A stretch of DNA of 64,000 nucleotides from Toxonevra muliebris (lineage: Eukaryota > Arthropoda > Insecta > Diptera > Pallopteridae): contig OY829330.1 in assembly GCA_963691655.1 (NCBI GenBank), forward strand, positions 18,842,182 to 18,906,181, written 5' to 3'. Shown here piece by piece: positions 56,735 through 64,000 of this stretch. The notes under the pieces were generated by a model, which saw nothing but the letters and a program-made list of their open reading frames with translations, was not told where the DNA came from and made no database searches. Made by a program: the position numbers and the translations under genes. Numbering within the stretch: position 1 is the stretch's first letter; every line of letters starts with the position of its first letter.

Positions 56735-57725
56735 CCAGTGCTGGACAGAATCGTTGCTGGAGGATAACTTCACAAATCGACTTGTAATTAATTCTAGTGG
56801 AACACCACGAGGAAGATGCTATGTGAATGCAAATATCCACATTCAAACAAATTCCAGCACGGTCGTATTCCCTGTAGCTAGAGCCAGTTGAACATTTTTC
56901 CAGTGCTGGACAGAAACGTTGCTGGTGGATAACTTCACAAATCGACTTCTAATTAATTCTAGTGGAATACCACGAGGAAGATGCTATGCGAATGCAAATA
57001 TCCACATTCAAAAAAATTCCAGCACGGTCGTATTCCATGTAGCTAGGGCCAGTTGAATATTTTCCCAGTGCTGGACAGAATCGTTGCTGGAGGATAACTT
57101 CACAAATCGACTTGTAATTAATTCTAGTGGAACACCACGAGGAAGATGCTATGCGAATGCAAATATCCACATTCAAAAAAATTCCAGCACGGTCGTATTC
57201 CATGTAGCTAGGGCCAGTTGAATATTTTCCCAGTGCTGGACAGAATCGTTGCTGGAGGATAACTTCACAAATCGACTTGTAATTAATTCTAGTGGAACAC
57301 CACGAGGAAGATGCTATGTGAATGCAAATATCCACATTCAAAAAAATTCCAGAACGGTCGTATTCCATGTAGCTAGGGCCAGTTGAATATTTTCCCAGTG
57401 CTGGACAGAATCGTTGCTGGAGGATAACTTCACAAATCGACTTGTAATTAATTTTAGTGGAACACCACGAGGAAGATGCTATGTGAATGCAAATATCGAC
57501 ATTCAAAAAATTTCCAACACGGTCGTATTCCCTGTAGCTAGAGCCAGTTGAATATTTTTCCAGTGCTGGACAGAATCGTTGCTGGTGGATTAGTCCACTA
57601 ATCGACTTGTAATTAATTCTAGTGGAACACCATTAGAAAGATGTTACCAGGGTGCAAATATCCACATTAAAAAAATTGCTATTCCTTGCAAGTCTTGGCC
57701 ACTGGAGCCATTTTAATATTTCCTC
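56735..57725. repeat. Tandem array, six units of ~165 bp
   Basis: Units start with CCAGTGCTGGACAGAA at 56735, 56899, 57065, 57230, 57395 and 57560 (spacing 164-166 bp). The middle four are nearly identical; the first and last diverge. Because 165 is a multiple of three, one minus-strand frame stays open across three units (56949-57506), giving a 55-residue repeated peptide with SSSWCSTRINYKSICEVILQ. No coding evidence beyond that. It looks like a minisatellite or satellite fragment. Confidence 0.93.
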
Positions 57726-58502
57726 TGAATTAGTTGGAATAGGGGCTGTATCATAGTTTTTTTAAGTTTTTGGTGGAAAAAGAAATATATTCGTATCAGT
57801 ATAGACCTAATATATTCTAAATATTTTTTATTTTAATTAGTTTTATTGTTTTAAACAAGTTTTTGTTCATAAACATTTGTTTAATTTATTATTTCCTTGT
57901 CATCTGGTTCACCCTGTGTTTTGAGCAGCTGATATTTAGCGTCGTTGCTAACTTCCCGCTAGTCAATATGAGACTATGTTGACTTCCTAATTGTTTTTAC
58001 ATATCTATCAAACTCACGGTTGCCACTTACTCATTTTATTTTGTTCCAATATTTACTGTACAATAGTTTGAAAGCTATTGTGGGGATTTTGTCGGGTTTA
58101 AAAATAAAGATCTTTTTTTTTTTTTGCATTCAATTGCATTTAATTTAAATAAATTTTAAATTTGAAGTATAAATTATAACTTGTAAGTTAAGGGGACTTT
58201 ATATAAAGGAAAAAAAATGTAAAATTGCAGTCTTGCTGCTTTGAGTAGATAAAAAAGAATGAATTCAAGAAAACGTATATAAATATATAGATATAAAAAG
58301 GAGAACAATAAAAAAAAGAATGAATTTGAATTTTAGTATACGGGATGCAGGGTTGCAACTTAGTCCAACTCAATTAAGTTCATGGTCTTCAACATTTACA
58401 AAAAAATTTACCAAATGGGGGGAAAATGTACCAATATAATAAATAACATTAAATGTTATTTATTAAGGATGTAGTCTGGTGTTCGAGTCTCAAAAAATCG
58501 AT
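57726..58502. other. Interval without recognised gene
   Basis: AT-rich; no feature recognised. Confidence 0.5.
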
Positions 58503-59813
58503 TATTTTTTATGTGTAAACATTTTAGCTCACGGTATGGGCAAAATTTCAAATGTGTAAAATGTAAGAATAACTGTAACGTAAGATGTAAGATAACTGTA
58601 ACGTCCAGTTCCCCTCTCGCTCACACTACTGCGCGGCATGACGGTGCTACTCTAAACAACAAAGAGAAGAGAAGGAGAAATTAAAATACGAGCGGAGTTT
58701 GTTTGTTTATGTTTCGATCAATTTACTCACACATATATGTACATACGAAAACAAAATGTGTGTGTACATTTATTCGTGGCAGAATTATTTATTGATTGTA
58801 AACGTGTGGAGATCGACAATACCATACAAGTAGAGAAGTCGCCATAGCAATCACAGGCATTTGATAGGCTTTGATTAGTTAGATTGGATTAAAATTAAAT
58901 ATTTTTTAAAATATAAAAACAATAAAAAATGATAAGTAATAAAGAATCTAGGTTTCAATAAATGTATAAACAAAATGTAGTGATAATGATAGCAAACCAT
59001 TATAAAAATTTTGCTTTGTACATTAACCTTAGAAAGGCAACACTTTTTTTATCTATGTAAATAGCAAAAATGTTAAAAAGAAAAAATCAAACTTATTATA
59101 AAATCACTTATTTACTTCAATAAAAATACATTCTTTTTTATTTTTATTCAATGCAGTTAAGACAATTCTCTTTGCGGTGCTTTTAAAAAGTAGTTGGGTG
59201 ACTAGTCATCCCTGTTGCCTTTCTAAGGTTGAATGCGGAAAGCACTTATCGTCGCCTGAGGATTGATTTGACGTATGTGTGTACAAATTCATATACCTAT
59301 ACGCCAAATCAATTCTCAGGCGACGTTATGTAAAATTTTCACATCTAATAAAATTTCAAATCGACAGGAAGAAAAACTTAAAGCGCGGATGCAATGCAAA
59401 AGGATGCAATTGCAGCTGCGTATATGTGAGCATATAGATCCCGATGCATTGAGTAAAAGAAAAATAATGCAACTACAACATATTCACGATTTGGTGCAAT
59501 TGCAAAATATTTATGCTATCACAACAACAAATATATGTGAAATGGAATAAAAATTTGCATTTGCAATGATGCAAGACCATTTGCAATTTATGGTGAATTG
59601 GGCTATTATATATAAAAGATAATGATATCTAATAAGTTTTTAAGTTTATAAAAGAAGTGTTTTAATTTGAATTAATTACCTAAGCATATAGATTATACAT
59701 TAAATCCCTATATATGGCTATACATATGTGAGCTTGTGTATATGACATTCAGTTGGCTTAACTGTTTACACATCAAATATCTTGCGTGCCTTGCACACAT
59801 CCATTGTTTTTTT
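58503..59813 (+). mobile_element. Unclassified 1.3-kb repeat, copy 2
   Basis: Direct copy of 7479-8780, starting ATGTGTAAACATTTTAGCTC and ending CACACATCCATTG plus a T run. It differs by scattered substitutions and small indels, including 12 extra bases near 59478 that keep the frame of a short peptide (CEHIDPDALSKRKIMQL here, CEHIVPDALIKRKIMQL at 8390). Confidence 0.8.
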
Positions 59814-60354
59814 TTCTCCCATGTAATAATACGCAAAGATAATAATAATTTTTTGTAAGTTTTCATTTATTCATTTTTTATGAATTTATTGAATTTCATA
59901 AAATCAAATCAGAAAAATATATTCAAAAGTATCTACACGCATGTGCATAACAAAAAAGAAATCAATCAAAATACATAAAATCAAAACAAAACGTTTGTAT
60001 ATTTGTATATAAAGAATATAGAAAATACTGAAAATGTGAAATGTTAATTGCCAAAAGAAATGTAAACTTTTTGTTCTATCAAACACCGCCAACCCATCCA
60101 TTCATTCATTTGGACCGGTTGCCAACCGTTGCGTTCGCATCATCGGTATGGCCCCTCATAAATGGTTTCTAGCTTTTTACGTTCCAAAAAGCCTAAGAGC
60201 GAATTGCGACCTCTTTGTAGTCTATACTCTTTGCGCAAAGTGAATTATGATTTCCTATAGCAAACCATGTAAAGATCGAAGATAGGTTCCACGGTTACGA
60301 AAAAATTGAACAAAGTAAACATTTAAAAAACAAAAATAATATAAAATTTTTTTA

Positions 60355-60512
60355 CATACATACAAAAAACAAAAAAAAAAAAAAACAAATTCAATTAAAA
60401 CAAAATAAAAAATTCACTTAATTTATAAAATTACATAAATACAAAAAACAAAAAAAAAAAAAAACCAAATTCAATTAAAACAAAATAAAATATTCAATTA
60501 ATTTATAAAAAA
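60355..60512. repeat. A-rich tandem duplication (~78 bp x 2)
   Basis: Two units of TACAAAAAACAAAA...CAAATTCAATTAAAACAAAA followed by TAAAA...TTCA.TTAATTTATAAAA. They lie directly after the Tigger stop codon (minus strand). Confidence 0.75.
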
Positions 60513-60523
60513 TAAAATAAAAA

Positions 60524-62100
60524 TTAATCACTGTCTGATGAGTCCATAGTGGCTGTTGTCGTAAGTCGGCTTTCTTTCACAAAAAATTGGTCCAATGTTT
60601 GCTGAACAGCTTTCTTTTCAACGTAAAATAAATTTCCTTGTAGCAATTGATATTCGTAGCTACTCCCTGGGACACTTCAAAACAGTGGTCGGCAAAATTG
60701 AAAATGAGATTGCGTTGGTGAGCGCAGAGTAATTGTCATACACTGTATAAAAGTAAACCTAAAAGCCGTCACATGACAAATAAAAGACTTAAAAAACTTA
60801 AATAAAAGGTATGCTTTCAATGCATTTATTTAAATCTCATTGCATTCATTCATTGCATGTTACCAAAGGCATTTGAAATCATAACTTATTTTTTAGCGTT
60901 AGTTTTTAGTCATACATATAATTTCTCGCCGTGAACATTAGGAAAAAATCAACACAGCCTCTGCCCATGTTGCTTCGTTGCTGTCTGAACAACGTTTAAT
61001 TGCAAGAGCGTAAGAATGCGTGTGATGAGCGTACTGCTCGTTTGAGTAAGGAAATACCGACCACTGCTTTAAAACTCCTTCCGCTGTCAGGATCGTTTTT
61101 TTAAAAAATCTCCATAGCTTCGTCAATCAAACACATCGCTTTGGAAATTTGTTTGGAGGTTAAATTTTGTTCTTCGGAGATTTCTATTGAACTGTCACTG
61201 TCATCTTCTTCATTAACAAATTGCAATTCCAGTTGCAATAGTTCTTCATTAGACAATTCTTGGTTGTGCGAGGTTAGCAATTCATGTCAGTCTCCTCCAT
61301 ACCTTCAAAATTAGACTCTCTAGTTAAATTAGAAATTTCATGACGAACAGCTGGTGCACTATCAACTTCTGCAGCGCATATTCTCTGAACACATTCAGGC
61401 CATATTTTGCGCCAAACACCATTCATGCAAGATGGTTTAACCTCCTCCTAATAATTTCTATGGCTTTCATAATGTTGAACTTTTTGCAAAATTCTAGCAT
61501 GGTAGGCTTATCTTGTCCATCAGTCTCACTTAAAAGAAGTTTAAATGTTCGTTGAAGGTAATAACTTTTAAAAGTCGATATTACTCCCTGATCCATCGGC
61601 TGAATAACTGATGTCGTATTAGGCTGCAAAAATACAAATTTCACGTTTTCTGACAACTCATCAACATAAACTGGGTAGCCAGGAGCATTGTCTACTGGGA
61701 CCAAAGCCTTGAAGTTTAAGTTTTCCTTGTTGCAATAAGCTTTAATTTCTGGAATAGCACAAGTTGAAACCCAGTTTTGAAATAATGATGCTGTCATCCA
61801 TGCTTTTTTGTTTGCTCGCCAGTGGACAGGAAGCAGATTCTTTGAACAACGTTTCATAGCTCTTGGATCTTCTGATTGATAAATGAGAAATGGTTTAAAT
61901 TTGAAATCACCATTTGCATTACCACCAAGAAGAAGAGTCAGTCTATCCTTGCTAGCTTTAAATCCTGGCGCAGATTTTTCTGTTTTAGATATGAAAGTTC
62001 TGTTAGGTAGATGTTTCCAAAATAATCCAGTCTCGTCAACATTAAACTTGTTTCAGATCATAGCCACAGCCTTTGCTATCTCCACAGCATTCTCTTACTT
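60524..62100 (-). pseudogene. pogo/Tigger transposase (DDE_1 type)
   Basis: From ~62052 to 61423 one frame is open: FNVDETGLFWKHLPNRTFIS (first Asp), LGGNANGDFKFKPFLIYQSE, LPVHWRANKKAWMTASLFQN, LVPVDNAPGYPVYVDELSEN (second Asp) and LQPNTTSVIQPMDQGVISTF (third Asp), then YYLQRTFKLL. The full DDD triad survives. A TGA at 62053-62055 lies just before the first block. After 61423 other frames give SCMNGVWRKIWPECVQRICA (C-terminal domain) and, after a ~280-bp foreign-looking block at 60660-60940, VEKKAVQQTLDQFFVKESRL with a stop at 60524. The N-terminal CENP-B-like DNA-binding part is not recognised. It is related to the pogo-like remnants elsewhere in the window only at superfamily level. Confidence 0.88.
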
Positions 62101-62394
62101 ATCAAATCGTCGCAGAATTAAAAAATATTTATCTTTTTTGTAACCAAAAACAACCCGTAAAAATTTATTATTAGAAACGTTACAAAAAGCACAATACACT
62201 ACGTAATTGAAACTGAACTCTAAAATTACAAAAACAAAGTGAAAATAAAACTGTATTAAAATTGCGTTGATTTTCAATTAGAAAGGGAATCCCCGAGTTT
62301 TGATGGCATGGCGCAATTAGAATCAAAAGTCATGCCATCTTTTAGAAAAAAAAGAAAATTTAAAAAAAAAAAAAAATTAAAGACTCGAACCCAA

Positions 62395-62515
62395 AACAAC
62401 GCAACTTCGAAAATCTAACGACGTACAGTGAAAATTAGTACTAATTCAACGCTACTTCGAAAATCTAATGACGCACAGTGAAAATTAGTACTAATTCAGC
62501 AGCGACGCAACTTCG
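62395..62515. repeat. Tandem direct repeat (~51 bp, 2+ units)
   Basis: ACTTCGAAAATCTAACGACG with TACAGTGAAAATTAGTACTA and ATTCA is repeated as ACTTCGAAAATCTAATGACG with CACAGTGAAAATTAGTACTA, followed by a partial third unit (GCAACTTCGAAAAAACG). Confidence 0.85.
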
Positions 62516-63290
62516 AAAAAACGCAAAACGAAACGACGCAAAGCGAGGTATTGGTGTATTTGAAATATTTGCTCAGGCAGCAAACTTTGGACACACTTTG
62601 CAGTGTGTTTAGGGTCTCCGTCCTGTTGGAAAGTGACTTCATCCTCGGGATAGGCGCTGTGGTCCACAAAATCGGGTAAATGGGTTTGAAGAATTTGGAG
62701 AAAATCCTCTTTTTTCATTATTCCATTCATGCTTACAAATGTCACCAAGTGAAACAACTCCAAACCATCAAGCTACCTCCACCATGTTTGACAAATTGTT
62801 TCACATAATGCTTTTGAATAGCTAGATAGGTCTGCTCCAGAATTATTCCTTCCCAGATCAGATTGGAAGCGATACATTTTTGTCTCATCGCACCAAATCC
62901 AATCCTCTACGGTCCAATGCTCATGCTCTTTGCAAAGAAATTCTGACGTGCTTTTATATTTTTATCGGACAGCTGCTTTTTCTTCTTCACTGCTGCCACT
63001 AAACTGATTCTGTGAAGCGCTCTACGAGCAGTCTATTCACTTACGTGTTTATTTATAGCTTGCATGAATGTTTTCAAAGCGTTTTTTCTCATCTCCCGAG
63101 CCATTGATCGCGCGTCTGAATCTTTTAATAATCTAGGACGACCTCCTATATTCGACATAGGAACTATGTACATTTCGTCGTTTTTGTAAAGCAATTACGG
63201 TGCGTTGACTCACTTTTAATATCTCAGCAATTACTCTGTATGTGTGTCCACTTTCAGTCATAGCTACTATACTATTTTCAGTGTCTATGT
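62491..63290 (-). pseudogene. Tc1-type transposase, truncated and frameshifted
   Basis: The minus strand shows SGHTYRVIAEILKVSQRTVI (helix-turn-helix, ~63270), EHEHWTVEDWIWCDETKMYR with FQSD (first Asp), then GIMKKEDFLQILQTHLPDFV and VTFQQDGDPKHTAKCVQSLL (second Asp). The third acidic residue and the C-terminus are lost at ~62560. At least three frame changes and stops are present. The DD34E order and WCDETK block identify Tc1. Confidence 0.85.
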
Positions 63291-64000
63291 TGATTTTAAT
63301 AATTTTTCTTAATTTTATTATGATAAAGCGCTATTGCTGAAAACAAACAATAAAAACTAATCGCATATAACAAGACTAAAAACTGAAAATAGATAACAAG
63401 TTATCAGCCACATTTAACGGTAAATTTAGAATTGCTCAGATAAGCACAGCCTACTTTGATTTCACATATTCAAAACGTGCAAAACTGAGTGAATAGGGCT
63501 GGTTTGAATTTTTTTGTTTTTGTTATATTATCATTATATTAAATTATTGTACATTTTTTCGCTAATATAATAAAGAAAAACTGCTGAAAGTTTCATACAA
63601 TTTCGTTTATTATTTTATGACACTTGAAGTAAAAATATACTGAACATGCACTCAATTTTGCTCGCCAGTGTATTTATGTGCGTACATATTTTTTAATTTA
63701 TGTATGCATAAATGTCTTTATTCTATAAAAGTTCTTAACACGTTCGCGGACGTGAATGCTATACCATATATTTTCATAGTATGACGTGAATGCTATAGCA
63801 AATTTATAATACAAACTTCGGCATTCAATTCTATAGCGTCCACATAATCCACAACAGAACTATCTATATATCGAGGTAAATGTTTTAGTATTCAATGTAT
63901 ATAACTAATAAAATTTGATATTGTTAGAACTTGGGAAAAACGAAAATTTAAATATTAGGATTACTTTAAGAGAGCCGCCATGTGTCTCTTTTTGCACCTC
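63291..64000. other. Interval without recognised gene
   Basis: AT-rich. GACGTGAATGCTATA occurs twice (63749 and 63783), a small local duplication. No coding signal. Confidence 0.5.

Noticed and set aside
56949..57506. 185-residue repeated protein on the minus strand
   Set aside because: The frame is open because the 165-bp unit is a multiple of three; no start context, domain or use outside the array.
56735..57725. CRISPR-like repeat array
   Set aside because: Units are contiguous 165-bp tandem copies without variable spacers, in a eukaryotic TE context.
60681..60940. hAT insertion inside the Tigger element (CAGTGGTCGGCAAAA looks like a hAT end)
   Set aside because: I found no matching opposite end or 8-bp duplication, so I left it as an unexplained block.

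Overview
The window looks like about 64 kb of repeat-rich, AT-rich nuclear DNA from a fly. The evidence is the combination of BEL/Pao, R1-clade, piggyBac, PIF/Harbinger, mariner, Tc1, pogo/Tigger, hAT and Helitron remains, plus insect-style simple repeats such as (TA)n and ACATACAT. A higher (brachyceran) fly is my inference; the species cannot be named from sequence alone. I recognise no host protein-coding gene, no rRNA and no functional tRNA. Every coding stretch I can name belongs to a transposable element, and almost all are broken.

Layout. 1-925: 3' end of a BEL-type LTR element. 1187-2641: piggyBac element carrying a tRNA-headed SINE. 3.3-4.4 kb: PIF/Harbinger transposase (minus) next to a 320-bp MITE (4515-4834). 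6461-7211: hAT-type MITE with a perfect 8-bp target duplication. 7479-8780: copy 1 of an unclassified 1.3-kb repeat. 9.3-10.45 kb: pogo-like element. 10.45-12.55 kb: hAT-like ends around an element with ~340-bp inverted repeats that carries a piece of an unnamed protein family. 13.7-16.6 kb: candidate large TIR element holding three smaller inverted-repeat elements.

The centre (17.3-34.9 kb) is a stack of insertions. A plus-strand Pao element was hit by (i) a Harbinger element (19600-23170, TSD TTA) that itself holds a mariner-like element (21401-22687, TSD TA), (ii) a 9.1-kb BEL retrotransposon in reverse orientation (23504-32650, TSD AAACT, both LTRs and a tRNA-Tyr primer site), and (iii) a 646-bp pogo-like MITE (32673-33318, TSD TA). 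With each insertion and one target copy removed, the host element's pol frame reads straight through.

The right half continues: second Pao fragment (35.1-35.6), Harbinger-type MITE (35661-36897), Helitron remnant (37.46-38.53) with a hAT MITE inserted exactly at its 3' end, hAT element (40912-44025) containing a Harbinger-like transposase, a second TIR element with the same unnamed protein family (44.4-46.4) containing a mariner, a non-LTR endonuclease scrap with a MITE, a nearly full-length R1-clade retrotransposon (51525-56125, minus) between ~90-bp direct repeats, a 165-bp tandem array (56.7-57.7), copy 2 of the 1.3-kb repeat (58503-59813), a Tigger-type transposase (60.5-62.1, minus) and a Tc1 transposase (62.5-63.3, minus).

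The most novel signals are the unnamed protein family found twice inside inverted-repeat-bounded elements, the extra zinc-knuckle reading frame between pol and the 3' LTR in two separate BEL elements, and the unusually long direct repeats flanking the R1-clade copy.
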